Positions 7,131-16,434 of a DNA stretch of 64,000 nucleotides are shown here, one piece after another (position 1 is the stretch's first letter; each line of letters starts with the position of its first letter). The translations under genes and the position numbers were made by a program. Under the pieces are notes generated by a model. It saw only the letters and a program-made list of their open reading frames with translations, had not been told where the DNA came from and did no database searches. Source of the stretch: Lentisphaerota bacterium (GTDB lineage: Bacteria > Verrucomicrobiota > Kiritimatiellia > UBA8416 > JAIOPI01); contig JAIOPI010000024.1 of assembly GCA_021413965.1 (NCBI GenBank), positions 1 through 64,000 of the forward strand, written 5' to 3'.

Positions 7131-7925
7131 TCACGGGATCGGCGCAGCGCCGGCCTCCAAGACCCCTTCCACCGCCGCCAGCAGGGCCTCCGGTTCGTCT
7201 GTCAACACCACCGTGGCGACGGCGCGCGGCGGCGGCGCCCCGCGTGCGTACTGCCGCTCCATCAGGTGGCTGGAGTCATACAGGATGAAGGGAATGTCCT
7301 GCGTGGACTTGTGCCCCTTCACCATCAGCGCCACGGCGCTACCCTTCATGGCGGGCAGGAATTCCTTGGAGATGATCACATCCGGCCGTTCCTTGGACGC
7401 TTTGCGGAAGATTTCCAGCCCGTGCTTGACGACGTCCACGGCGTAGCCGGCTACGCCAAACGCCTCCACCAGCCGATCCGACGTGGGCGGATGGTTTTCC
7501 ACCAGCAGGATCCGCCCGCGCATGCGCAACGGCTCGCGCTTGCCAAGCGCCCGCTGGGCCAGGACCTTGCGAATGGCGCGCACCAGATCCACTCCCGCAC
7601 AGGGCTTGGACAGAAAGCCGTCGGCCTCCACGTTCTCGAAGAACTGTTCCATCGCCGCGCGCGCCGTGAGGACGAGCACCGGATAGCGCGGCACGCCCTG
7701 CTCGTCCGCAATCTCGCGCAGGAATCCGAGGCCCCCCATGCCGGGCATGCTGATGTCCAGCACGATCAGGTCGGGCGTGTGATGTTCCAACTGCCGGAGC
7801 GCATCCTCTGCCGACTCCGCGCGGGTCACCTCAAAGCCTTCAAAGCCGAGAAAATCTCCCAGTGTAATGAGCAAGTGCTTGTCATCATCCACCAGCAGAA
7901 TACTTGGGCGGGCCTCGCCGTTCAT
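7131..7925 (-). CDS. Tandem receiver-domain response regulator (second receiver degenerate)
   Basis: A 264-residue protein with two CheY-like receivers and no output domain. The first (residues 8-125) has the acidic pair in VDDD, phospho-acceptor Asp57 (LIVLDISMPG) and a conserved SKP lysine. The second (about 137-255) starts RILLVENHPP but has lysine at the phospho-acceptor position (DVIISKEFLP), so it probably cannot be phosphorylated and may serve for dimerisation or partner binding. It is the last gene of a minus-strand signalling operon, 18 bases after the hybrid kinase. Confidence 0.88.
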   Translation of the reverse strand: MNGEARPSILLVDDDKHLLITLGDFLGFEGFEVTRAESAEDALRQLEHHTPDLIVLDISMPGMGGLGFLREIADEQGVPRYPVLVLTARAAMEQFFENVEADGFLSKPCAGVDLVRAIRKVLAQRALGKREPLRMRGRILLVENHPPTSDRLVEAFGVAGYAVDVVKHGLEIFRKASKERPDVIISKEFLPAMKGSAVALMVKGHKSTQDIPFILYDSSHLMERQYARGAPPPRAVATVVLTDEPEALLAAVEGVLEAGAAPIP

Positions 7926-7943
7926 GTGTCACCACCTCATTGC

Positions 7944-9572
7944 TCAGGATGTCGACCGTGGCGGTCCAATCGTGAGATCTTCCAGGATTTTGATCAAGTC
8001 GATTCTCGACCAGGGTTTGCGCACCACCTGCACGTCGAAGCCCGCCAGGAACAGGCGCTTGTCCTCGTCCACGTCATACCCCGTCAACACGAGCACGGGG
8101 ATCTGCCGCAGGCGGTGATCCGCCTTCACCTGGGCTATCAGTTCCAGCCCGCTCATGCCCGGCAGCAGCATGTCCACGATCAGGATGTCAGGGCGCAGAT
8201 CCGCCGACAGCGCCTTGAGCGCGTCCGCTCCGGTCGCCGCCAACACCGGGCGGTAGCCAAACCCGCTCAGCTGGCGCCCCAGGAGTATGCGAATCGAGTC
8301 GTCATCGTCCACGACCAGGACGACCGGCGGCGGGGCGGCCGGCAGGCGAACGGTCGCCACCGTCCCGCGTTCCAGGCCGGGCGGCGGGCTGGCCATGGAA
8401 AGACTGCCGCCGTGCAACTCCAACAGCTCCTTGCAGAGGGACAGTCCCAGACCGGCTCCGGTCACATGTTCACCCACGCGGTAGTACCGCTCCGTGACGC
8501 GCGGCAAGTGTTCCGGCTCGATCCCGATGCCGTTATCCTGCACATCCAGCCGCACATCGGCCGGCTCGGAGGCTTCCTGCTGCACGGAGAGCGTGATGCG
8601 CCCGCCCTCCGGCGTGAACTTAATCGCATTGCCCACCAGGTTCTGGATGACGCGCTCGATCTTCTGCGCATCGCAATCCACGAACGTCAGCGTGCCGTTC
8701 GTGCGCACGTCCAGGTCCTGCCGCTTGCGCTCGGCCTGCAGACGCAGCGCGTTTAACGCCTGCTGCACAAAGCGGCCGAGGTGCACCTTGCGCCGGTTGA
8801 GCACCAGGCGCCCAGCCTCGATGCGATTCAAATCCAGCACGTCCGTCACCGTCCCGATCAGACGCCGGCAGTCCTCTTCCATCATCATGACGTAGTCGAG
8901 CACCGGCCCGTCGAGCGGCCCGAGCACGCCCCGGTGCAAATTCTCCAGCGCATGCGAAATGGATGCCAGGGGCGTGCGCAGCTCGTGCGACACGTTGGAG
9001 ACGAACTTGTCCTTGGAGTCGCTGTGCGCCTCGAGGCGCGCCACCACCTGGCGCAGTCGCTCTTCCACCGCTGTCCGTTCCGCGATCTCCATGCGCAACT
9101 TCTCATTGGCGGTCAACAGGTCGCGCGTCGCATCGTCCACCGTGTCCTGGAGCCGCGCCTGGTAACGCTTGAGCGTCGTCTCGTCCTTCTTGCGCTCAAT
9201 GGCGTAACGGATGCAGCGGACGAGCTGGTCGCTGTCCGTGGTGCCCTTGAAAAGGTAATCCTGCGCGCCACGGTGCACGGCTTCGATGCCCATCACCATG
9301 TCCACCGAGTGCGTCAGGAAGATGATCGGCAAACTCGGCGCCAGTTCGTGAATGGTGTCGAAGGCTGCCCAGCCCGGCGCATCGGGCATCTCGGCGTCCA
9401 GGAGGATCACGTCGACGCCGCCCCCCCGGAGCCGCTCCAGCGCCGAGCCCAGGTTATGGCAGCAGGCAACGGCAAACGTGGGCCCGCCCGTTCCGGCCAG
9501 CAATTCACGCGTGATCCGGTAGTCCTGTTCGTCCTTGTCCACCAGAAGGACCTGAATCGAGTCACGGTTCAT
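7944..9572 (-). CDS. Hybrid sensor kinase: receiver - coiled coil - HisKA/HATPase - receiver
   Basis: A 542-residue soluble protein. An N-terminal receiver (1-125; Asp59 in LLDAEMPD) is followed by a coiled-coil linker (130-185), a HisKA box VSNVSHELRTPL with His196, and an ATPase domain (NLVGNAIKFTPEGG, DNGIGI, GAGLGLSL). A C-terminal receiver (about 415-535) holds its acceptor in LIVDMLLPG. There are no membrane segments, so input probably comes by phosphorylation of the N-terminal receiver. It lies between a second hybrid kinase and the double receiver, suggesting one multi-step phosphorelay. Confidence 0.9.
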   Translation of the reverse strand: MNRDSIQVLLVDKDEQDYRITRELLAGTGGPTFAVACCHNLGSALERLRGGGVDVILLDAEMPDAPGWAAFDTIHELAPSLPIIFLTHSVDMVMGIEAVHRGAQDYLFKGTTDSDQLVRCIRYAIERKKDETTLKRYQARLQDTVDDATRDLLTANEKLRMEIAERTAVEERLRQVVARLEAHSDSKDKFVSNVSHELRTPLASISHALENLHRGVLGPLDGPVLDYVMMMEEDCRRLIGTVTDVLDLNRIEAGRLVLNRRKVHLGRFVQQALNALRLQAERKRQDLDVRTNGTLTFVDCDAQKIERVIQNLVGNAIKFTPEGGRITLSVQQEASEPADVRLDVQDNGIGIEPEHLPRVTERYYRVGEHVTGAGLGLSLCKELLELHGGSLSMASPPPGLERGTVATVRLPAAPPPVVLVVDDDDSIRILLGRQLSGFGYRPVLAATGADALKALSADLRPDILIVDMLLPGMSGLELIAQVKADHRLRQIPVLVLTGYDVDEDKRLFLAGFDVQVVRKPWSRIDLIKILEDLTIGPPRSTS

Positions 9573-9596
9573 GGGCGGCCCTCGTCTCTTTCCCGG

Positions 9597-11300
9597 TCAG
9601 CCAACGACGCCTGCCACCGCGCGATCCAATTCCTCCAAGGCCACCGGCTTGCTGACGACGCCGTTAATGCCAGCCGGGTGCGTGCCGGCGTCCTTCATCA
9701 AGTCGCCAAACCCCGTCAGCATAAGGATCGCCACCGCCGGGTCCTGGCTGCGAATCCGGGCGGCCACTTCGTCGCCGCTGATGTCCGGCATGGCCCGGTC
9801 GGTAATCACCAGGTCGTATGCCCGGGGCTGGAACAGGCGCAATCCATCCTGGCCGCAGATCGCCGACGTCACCTGGTGATCCCGCCGCCGGAAGTGATCG
9901 CCCAGCAGCCGGCAGATCGCCCCGTCGTCATCGATGATCAGGATGCGCAGCGCGCGCGCGGGCACACGGGCCGCGGGCACGAGCGGGGACGCATCACGTG
10001 GGACATCCGCCAGCGTCGCGGGCAGCACCACCACCACCGTGGTGCCGCGACCGGCATGGCTGCGCACATCCACCTGCCCGCCATGCGCCCGCACGATGCC
10101 ATAAACCACGGCCAGACCGATGCCGGCCGCGTGCGCGCCCTTGGTCGAGAAAAAGGGCTCAAAACACCGCTGCAACGTGGACTCGGCCATCCCGACACCG
10201 GTATCCGAAATCGTCACCTCCACCCCGGCGTCACAGGCCCGGGTGGTCACCGTCAGCTTCCCGCCATCCGGCATGGCTTCATAGGCATTGGCCAGAATAC
10301 TCGCGAAGGCTTCCTGCAGTTCGGCATCATTGCCCGGGATCGCCGGAACCGTGCCCAGATTTCGGACCACACTCACGGAGGGAACGGCGTTCCCGGGTTC
10401 TCTCCCGGCGCGCTCACGCTCCCGCGCCAACGCCGTGTCGAGCAGAAGGTTCAGATCGACAGACTGGCGCTCTCCCGAGCGGGCCGGCTGATAGAACTCG
10501 CGCAACTGACGGATTTCCTGGGCAGCCCGCAGCGTGGCGGCGCGAATCTCGTGCAGGTACTTCATGGTCTCGACACGCTGCTCCAACAGGTCCGGCTGCT
10601 CCAGCAACAACTCGGTGTAACCCTGAATCGGCATCAAGGCATTGTTGAAATCGTGCATCATGCGGGCCGCCATCTGCCCCAGCGCGCTCAATCGTTCCGA
10701 TTGGATGAGACACCGCTGCGCACGCTTCAGCGCAATCAACGCGTCCGACAGGCGGACATTGGCGGCCAGCAGCTCCGTCTCCGTCTGGCAATGCCGGCGA
10801 ATCTCCTCCTCCAGCATGTGATTCGTCCGCACCAGGCTGGCGCTGCGCTCTTCCACCAGATCCTCGAGCCGATCCTGGTACCGGCGCAGGGCCGCCTGTG
10901 CCTGGTGCCGCTCTATGGCGTAGCGTATCACCCGGGCCAGCGTATCGCCCTCAAAGCAGCCCTTGACGAGATAGTCCTGCGCGCCCTCCTGCAGCGCCTG
11001 CAGCGCCGCCTGTTCGTCATCCAGCCCGGTGAGGACCAGGAGGGGAACCTGGGGAAGCAGGGCGCGCGCCTGACGCAGGGTTTCAATGCCCTGGCTTTCC
11101 TCCAGATGCAGGTCGACCAGGATGATATCGGGCGTGCGCTCGGCCGCGCGGGCGACGCCCTCGGCCAGACTGCCGGCGATGACCAGGTGGAACGAGGCGC
11201 GGCGCGCATCCGCCATCAAGCGCCGGGTGAGCACCTGATCGGACTCGTTGTCCTCGATCAGCAATACCCAGATTGGGCCCACCGTTCCTCCTTGTGCCAT
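9597..11300 (-). CDS. Hybrid sensor kinase with HDFNN-type H-box: receiver - kinase - receiver
   Basis: A 567-residue soluble protein with the same layout as its downstream neighbour. It has an N-terminal receiver (Asp63 in ILVDLHLEE), a coiled coil (about 135-200), an H-box MMHDFNNALMPI with His216, and an ATPase domain (NAYEAMPDGG, DTGVGM, GIGLAVVYGI). A C-terminal receiver carries LVITDRAMPD. The HDFNN/HD-type H-box is typical of kinases that also act as phosphatases. It is the first gene of the minus-strand cluster and is divergent from the NarL-type regulator across a 260-base spacer. Confidence 0.9.
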   Translation of the reverse strand: MAQGGTVGPIWVLLIEDNESDQVLTRRLMADARRASFHLVIAGSLAEGVARAAERTPDIILVDLHLEESQGIETLRQARALLPQVPLLVLTGLDDEQAALQALQEGAQDYLVKGCFEGDTLARVIRYAIERHQAQAALRRYQDRLEDLVEERSASLVRTNHMLEEEIRRHCQTETELLAANVRLSDALIALKRAQRCLIQSERLSALGQMAARMMHDFNNALMPIQGYTELLLEQPDLLEQRVETMKYLHEIRAATLRAAQEIRQLREFYQPARSGERQSVDLNLLLDTALARERERAGREPGNAVPSVSVVRNLGTVPAIPGNDAELQEAFASILANAYEAMPDGGKLTVTTRACDAGVEVTISDTGVGMAESTLQRCFEPFFSTKGAHAAGIGLAVVYGIVRAHGGQVDVRSHAGRGTTVVVVLPATLADVPRDASPLVPAARVPARALRILIIDDDGAICRLLGDHFRRRDHQVTSAICGQDGLRLFQPRAYDLVITDRAMPDISGDEVAARIRSQDPAVAILMLTGFGDLMKDAGTHPAGINGVVSKPVALEELDRAVAGVVG

Positions 11301-11560
11301 CCGACCACTTGTTGCCCCGCGTTAAGTCGATGCCGCTGGCTATCATAGTCCCACCGGCAGACCTGAAAAGCAATCCGGGCAGGGCCTCAATCTCGCCCAA
11401 GGTTAATACCTGATGCGCCATAAGGGATTCCCTTACGTTTGACTCCCGGTGCGTTTTCCTCTTGATTTGCCATGACAGGAGGGTACGCTGCTGCCTAAGC
11501 CGTAAGGGCTTCGGTAACTGCAATTCTGGCCGACGCATGCCCGGTTGGCGGAAGTTAGCT
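11301..11560. promoter_or_regulatory. Divergent control region between hybrid-kinase operon and NarL-type regulator
   Basis: A 260-base spacer shared by divergent signalling genes. It contains a perfect inverted repeat TAAGGGATTCCCTTA (11421-11435) and a small hairpin AAGCC...GGCTT further toward the regulator gene. The palindrome is a plausible binding site for the neighbouring LuxR-type regulator, but only sequence symmetry supports this. Confidence 0.4.
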
Positions 11561-12265
11561 ATGAGTGAGGAAAAAACAAAACTCCCAGCACCTCCGGGCG
11601 CGCGCGGCGTTGATCGGCGGCGCATCCTTCTGGTTGATGACCATCCCATTGTACGCAGTGGGCTACGCCGGTTGATCGACCAGGAATCCGACATCTGTGT
11701 CTGCGGTGAGGCCGGTAACGGCCAGGAAGCGATCCAGATCCTGCCCCTCTCCAATGCCGACCTCGTGCTCCTGGACATCACCCTCAACGGCACCAACGGC
11801 ATCGAACTGACGAAAACCATCCGGCACAGCCATCCCACCGTGGCGGTCCTGATTCTTTCGATGCACGACGAAAGCCTCTACGCTGAGCGCGCCCTGCGGG
11901 CCGGCGCCGGCGGTTACCTGATGAAGCATGAGGCTCCCGACACGTTGTTGCGTGCCATCCGGACCGTGCTGAACGGCGACCTGTTCGTCAGTACGGCGGT
12001 CGCGTCGCGCATCATGCAGGGCGTCATCCGGCGGCCCACCAACCGCCCGCGCAGCGCCGGGGTGGGCCTCCTCAGCGATCGCGAACTGGAAGTCCTCGAC
12101 CTGATTGGCCGTGCCTGGACCACGCGCGATATCGCGGGCAAGCTGAACCGCAGCATCAAGACCGTGGAGACGCACAAGGGCAACATCAAGCGCAAGTTGA
12201 AGCTGCGCACGGGCGCCGAACTGACCCGCTACGCCGTCCAGTGGGTTGAAGGCGAATCCCGCTGA
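11561..12265 (+). CDS. NarL/FixJ-type response regulator
   Basis: A 234-residue protein with a receiver domain (residues 20-140; VDDHP, phospho-acceptor Asp72 in LVLLDITLNG, and the conserved lysine in GYLMKHE) and a C-terminal LuxR-type helix-turn-helix (about 165-228; LSDRELEVLDLIG, TVETHKGNIKRKL). The start ATG at 11561 follows a weak GGAAG ribosome binding site. Frames beginning further upstream lack one. It is divergent from the two hybrid kinases and is the natural DNA-binding output for them. Confidence 0.92.
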   Translation: MSEEKTKLPAPPGARGVDRRRILLVDDHPIVRSGLRRLIDQESDICVCGEAGNGQEAIQILPLSNADLVLLDITLNGTNGIELTKTIRHSHPTVAVLILSMHDESLYAERALRAGAGGYLMKHEAPDTLLRAIRTVLNGDLFVSTAVASRIMQGVIRRPTNRPRSAGVGLLSDRELEVLDLIGRAWTTRDIAGKLNRSIKTVETHKGNIKRKLKLRTGAELTRYAVQWVEGESR

Positions 12266-12365
12266 TCCACGCCTGGCCCTTCGACGCACCATGCCGCTGA
12301 TGCGCCGTCGCCGCACGCGAGGTGCCGCCGTGGACGCCCGCCGCGCGCCCTGCTAAACTCGTCAC

Positions 12366-12791
12366 GTGTCACCCCCGTCACACCGCAAGCGTGCCTTCAA
12401 CCGTGGCCGCTGGGAAATCCAGCGTGAACGCGCGCAACTGGAGGACCCCGCGCCTCCCGCCCCGGATCGCGCGCCACGCGTGCTAGTGGATGGGATCGCC
12501 GCCATTCTCAAGACCCTGCAACCGGCCGAAGATGCCTGGCTGGACGAACTCAAGGCGTCGTGGGCCGTGCTGGTTGGCGCGGATATGGCGAAGCATACGC
12601 GCCCCGCATCGGTCCACCAGAAGGTGCTGACCATTTATGTGGATAACTCGGCCTGGCTGAGTGAACTGCAGCGCTTCGCGCAGAAGCGCATCCTGGAGAA
12701 CGTGCAGAAACGCTTCGGGGCCACGCGCCTGAGCGCACTGCGACTGCGATTAGACCCCGACGGTCCACGCCCGGCGCCGCGCACGCCGTGA
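12366..12791 (+). CDS. DUF721/DciA-like protein
   Basis: A 141-residue protein with GTG start at 12366. The region from about residue 45 to 130 (WAVLVGADMAKHTRP, then VLTIYVDNSAWLSEL and a downstream LRLRL strand) matches the DUF721 fold. DciA proteins of this family load the replicative helicase DnaB where DnaC/DnaI are absent. The basic N-terminus (residues 1-25) may bind DNA. It stands alone and converges on the kinase gene. Confidence 0.75.
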   Translation: MSPPSHRKRAFNRGRWEIQRERAQLEDPAPPAPDRAPRVLVDGIAAILKTLQPAEDAWLDELKASWAVLVGADMAKHTRPASVHQKVLTIYVDNSAWLSELQRFAQKRILENVQKRFGATRLSALRLRLDPDGPRPAPRTP

Positions 12792-12836
12792 GCGTCAACG
12801 ATTCCGCGTCAGGCACCCTCCCCCGCCAGCCCGCAT

Positions 12837-12894
12837 GTCAGGCGGGAGCGGACGAACGGCAGCGAACCCGAGGCAAGAATCCTGCCCGCCTGAC
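12837..12894. terminator. Inverted repeat between convergent genes
   Basis: Perfect 10-base arms GTCAGGCGGG (12837-12846) and CCCGCCTGAC (12885-12894) lie between the convergent DUF721 and kinase genes. The 38-base loop is long and there is no T-run, so a role as a bidirectional terminator is only plausible. An 11-base G run (12932-12942) follows, just beyond the kinase stop. Confidence 0.35.
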
Positions 12895-12946
12895 AATCGC
12901 CATGCCGCCACTGTTCCGTGAGGAGAGAGGCGGGGGGGGGGGACGC

Positions 12947-15454
12947 CTACTTCGGCGCCAGCAGGCGCTCCGACTCGGAGGCCAGTGACGGTGCCGACTC
13001 CAGCGCCTTTGCGCGATACTTGTCGGCAAAATCGGCATTCTCGAACTCGGAACAGTAGATGGCGGTCGCCAGGTAGTATTCGCCTTTGGCGCTCGAACGC
13101 GTCTGCGGCAAGGCCACATAGTGCTCCACGAACAGGAGGAACTGGGCGCTGCTCACCCGCTCCCACGGCACAACCCGCCCGCGCAACTTGACTCCCTTTG
13201 CATCCGCGCCCAGCACGTCCTCCCGGCTGCCACCCGGTCGCAACCAGCCCCAGCCGAAGGGAGCGCTGTTCAACTGTTCAATCAGGAACTTCTTCAGGCT
13301 AATCAGCCGTGTGTACCGATCGGTCACGACCGCCATGGCCTGCTTGGCCGCATCCGTCTTGAGCTTGCGACCGGCCGCAGTCACATCCCGCAGCGCTTCG
13401 TCATACTCGGATCTGCGGATGCGCGCATTGCCGCTGGCGGCCGCCTCGCGCACGATTGCCAACTCGGCGGCGTCCCGGGCCTGGCGCTCCGCCTCCGCCC
13501 GCTGCTGCTCCTCCGCCTGGCGACGCTCCTCTGCCTGGCGGCGAATATCTTTCGTCAATTCCGTGACCTTCTGGGCGGCGGCCCGGGCCTCGGCCAGGCG
13601 GGCCTTGAGAGGCTTGGCGAGCGCGTCGAGCGCAACCTGCTGCTCGCGCAGCGCATTCTCTTTCATCGCCACGTCTTCCAGCGTCTCAGCCTTGTCCAGT
13701 CCGTTGTAGAACGCATCGGCGGCCTTCATCAGCCCCGGCACCTGGCTGGCCGCGTCCTGCGCCTGGACCGCCCACATTTCCAATGACGCCACCAGGTCCC
13801 GGATCGTGCGGGCCGGCGACAGCACAACCGGGGCCGCGGCCACGGCGACCGCCTGCGTGGCGGCGACGGGCGCGACCGACGCCGGAGCCTGGGCCGCCGC
13901 GTCGGCATTCCGCTTCCGTGACTTCTCGAGGGCTTCCCGCGTCGGCATGCCAAATGGGGCCTCGCGCCCCTGTTCGTCGACGGCGGCGGCGGGCTCGGCA
14001 GCCACCAGCACGGAGGGGGGGGCGGCCGGTGCCACCACCGGCTCCGGCGGCGCCAGCGTATCCAGGTCGTGCAGCAACGGGCGCACGCTGGCCGCCAAGG
14101 GCTCGAATTCGGCCGCGAGCTTGATCACGTTCGTCGCGGCAGCGCTGATCGTGGTGTAGAGGTCGCCGGCATGATCGACGGCCTGCTGCAGCACGTACGC
14201 CTGACGGCGCGTCTCCTGCTCGATCCGCTGCCGGGCATTCCGACGCGCCACGAGAATCGCCACCACCACCACGACCACCAGTGCGGCGGCCACGATCCCG
14301 GTCACTTTGGCCCGGCGACGGCGACGCGCGCGAATCACCTCGCGCTGCTCTTCGAGCCGCGGCACCGGATTCAGCCCAGCCGCCACCGTGGCCGGGCTGC
14401 CCTTGTTGATGATGAACCGTCCCGAAGGCGATAACCCGCCGCCCGACGACTCCCGCTTCTTGATGATCACCCGCTTGCCCGTCACCCCCACGCGCGGCAC
14501 GGCGGCCACTTCCTGCAAGTTGCGGCGCAAGTCGCCCAGCAAGGAGGCGTACGTCGGATGCCGCCTGGCCGGCTCGCGCTCCAGCATCCGCACCACCGTC
14601 GCCGCTAGTGACTTCGACAACTCGGGGCGGACCTCATCCAGTGGTGCCGCGGTCCCGGTCAGCCGTGCCTTGACCACGTCCAGCGGCGTTTCGCCGTCAA
14701 ACGGAGGCTTGCCGGCCAGCGCATGGTAGAGGGTCGCCCCAAGACTGTAGATGTCCGAACGCGCATCGCTCTTGCGGCCCTGGGCTTTTTCAGGCGCGAT
14801 GTAATAGGGCGTCCCCCATATGCCCTGGGACGCGGCCTCGTCCTGGAAACTGGCGATACCGAAATCCACCAGCTTCGCCTTGCGCTTCTCGTCGAGCAGA
14901 ATGTTCTCGGGTTTGATGTCACCATGCACCAATCCGATTTCGTCGGCGGCCTGCAGCCCTTCGGCAATGTCGATCGCAATGCGCAGCACCATCGCCGGAT
15001 CAAGCCCTTCGGGATGGCTCTCGATCAGCCGGTCAAACCGGTGGCCGGACACCAGTTCCATGACGATAAAGGGCTGCCCCTGCACCTGCCCGTAGGAGTA
15101 GATCTGGGCGACGTTGGGATGGTTCAACTGCGCGGCGGCCTGCGCCTCACGCTTGAAGTTCGCGACGAACTCCACGTTCTCGCCGAGCGACTCCAGCATG
15201 ACCTTGATGGCCACCAACCGCCCCAGGGACTCGTCCCGGGCCCGGTAGACGCCGCCCATGCCGCCCACATTGATCAGGTTGAGCAGGACGAACTGGCCGA
15301 AACGCGCCGGAACGGTGTCCTGGTTGCCGCAACTGGGACACTCAACGCTGGAAAAAGGTTCCAGGGCGGAGATATCGAGGCGCGTGCCGCATTGGGCACA
15401 ATTCATCTCCGCCATGCGATCGATGAGGATCTGAGCTCCGGCGTCTTTGCTCAT
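12947..15454 (-). CDS. Membrane-anchored serine/threonine protein kinase with zinc-ribbon N-terminus
   Basis: An 835-residue protein when started at 15454. Residues 19-42 form a CxxC...CxxC zinc ribbon. The kinase domain (about 52-310) has GGMGGVY (64-70), AIK with Lys84, HGD (177-179), DFG (197-199) and APE (220-222). HGD in place of HRD means the activation loop is not anchored by the usual arginine. A basic stretch and one transmembrane helix (about 384-404) follow, then an alanine-rich region and a coiled coil (about 615-700), so the C-terminal third is probably outside the membrane. The kinase is divergent from lgt across 149 bases. Confidence 0.9.
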   Translation of the reverse strand: MSKDAGAQILIDRMAEMNCAQCGTRLDISALEPFSSVECPSCGNQDTVPARFGQFVLLNLINVGGMGGVYRARDESLGRLVAIKVMLESLGENVEFVANFKREAQAAAQLNHPNVAQIYSYGQVQGQPFIVMELVSGHRFDRLIESHPEGLDPAMVLRIAIDIAEGLQAADEIGLVHGDIKPENILLDEKRKAKLVDFGIASFQDEAASQGIWGTPYYIAPEKAQGRKSDARSDIYSLGATLYHALAGKPPFDGETPLDVVKARLTGTAAPLDEVRPELSKSLAATVVRMLEREPARRHPTYASLLGDLRRNLQEVAAVPRVGVTGKRVIIKKRESSGGGLSPSGRFIINKGSPATVAAGLNPVPRLEEQREVIRARRRRRAKVTGIVAAALVVVVVVAILVARRNARQRIEQETRRQAYVLQQAVDHAGDLYTTISAAATNVIKLAAEFEPLAASVRPLLHDLDTLAPPEPVVAPAAPPSVLVAAEPAAAVDEQGREAPFGMPTREALEKSRKRNADAAAQAPASVAPVAATQAVAVAAAPVVLSPARTIRDLVASLEMWAVQAQDAASQVPGLMKAADAFYNGLDKAETLEDVAMKENALREQQVALDALAKPLKARLAEARAAAQKVTELTKDIRRQAEERRQAEEQQRAEAERQARDAAELAIVREAAASGNARIRRSEYDEALRDVTAAGRKLKTDAAKQAMAVVTDRYTRLISLKKFLIEQLNSAPFGWGWLRPGGSREDVLGADAKGVKLRGRVVPWERVSSAQFLLFVEHYVALPQTRSSAKGEYYLATAIYCSEFENADFADKYRAKALESAPSLASESERLLAPK

Positions 15455-15603
15455 GCGTTCTGGTTTGATCGTTGAGCGTCGCGCGGAGAGACTCCGGCGT
15501 GGGGCACAATGCACCTTGATCGCTCAAACGAGTATCTGCCATAGTTCTCGGGTTGTCTATCGCAAACGTCCCCGGGACGCGCGCGATGGGCGGACGATCG
15601 CAC

Positions 15604-16431
15604 ATGCACCCCATATTCTTAAAACTCGGCCCGCTGACCATCTACTGGTACGGCATCTTCATGGCCCTGGCCTTTCTCGCCGGCTTCGCCAACTGGATCT
15701 GGGTGGCCCGCCGCGACGGCCGTGACGCGCAATTCTGCTCCGACCTGCTGTTCTGGGTGATGGTGGCCGGCATCCTGGGCGGCCGCGCCGCCTACCTGAT
15801 CTCCAACTTCGGCTATTACCTCGACCACCCGGGTGAAATCGTGGCCCTGTGGAAGGGCGGCCTGATCTACTACGGCGGATTCGTGGGTGCCATTATCGCC
15901 GTGCTGCTCTTCGCGCGACATCGGCGCATTCCCTTCCTGTCCCTGCTGGACTTCGCCTTTACCTCGCTGCCCCTGTCCCATGCGCTGGGACGCGTGGGGT
16001 GCGTCATGTACGGCTGCTGTTTCGGCGCGGTCGCGCACGGCTGGCCAGGCATCGTGTTCCCGCACGGCAGCCTCGCCTGGGAACGCCAGATCCAACTTGG
16101 TTTGATCACCGCCAATGCCGCCTGCAGCCTGCCGGTGTATCCCGTGCAGATCTACGAAGCGCTCTGGAACCTCGCGCTGTATCCGATCATCCTCTTCGCC
16201 TACAGGCGCCGCCACCAGCCGGGTGCCGTCACCGGCCTATACCTGCTCCTCTACCCGATCGGCCGCTTCCTGCTGGAGGGATTGCGCGGCACCGAACGCC
16301 TCTATGTCGGCCCGCTCTCCGTGGCCCAGACGATCAGCGTCGCCCTGATGGCGGTGGGCGCGCTCTTGCTCCTGCGCGGACGGCGCGCCCGCGCCCCGAA
16401 TTCCGACACCCAGTCCGCGTCACCGGTGTAG
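15604..16431 (+). CDS. lgt: Prolipoprotein diacylglyceryl transferase
   Basis: Transfers diacylglycerol to the lipobox cysteine of prolipoproteins in the inner membrane. The 275-residue protein has about seven hydrophobic segments and the Lgt core GRVGCVMYGCCFG (129-141), where many Lgts have a GR.GNF.N motif. The later YPVQIYEALWN segment is also typical. The start ATG at 15604 begins MHPIFLKLGP, the usual Lgt start. An upstream in-frame ATG adds 17 residues with no family match. The pseudouridine synthase gene follows after 3 bases. Confidence 0.93.
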   Translation: MHPIFLKLGPLTIYWYGIFMALAFLAGFANWIWVARRDGRDAQFCSDLLFWVMVAGILGGRAAYLISNFGYYLDHPGEIVALWKGGLIYYGGFVGAIIAVLLFARHRRIPFLSLLDFAFTSLPLSHALGRVGCVMYGCCFGAVAHGWPGIVFPHGSLAWERQIQLGLITANAACSLPVYPVQIYEALWNLALYPIILFAYRRRHQPGAVTGLYLLLYPIGRFLLEGLRGTERLYVGPLSVAQTISVALMAVGALLLLRGRRARAPNSDTQSASPV

Positions 16432-16434
16432 CCT

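Noticed and set aside
8781-11348. An 855-codon open frame on the plus strand opposite the two hybrid kinases
   Set aside because: The two kinases have complete motifs on the minus strand. The opposing frame has no domain and an Arg/His/Gln-rich composition typical of antisense GC-rich frames.
12932-12942. Run of 11 G as a possible phase-variation tract
   Set aside because: It lies outside any reading frame, just beyond the kinase stop codon, so length changes would not alter a protein.
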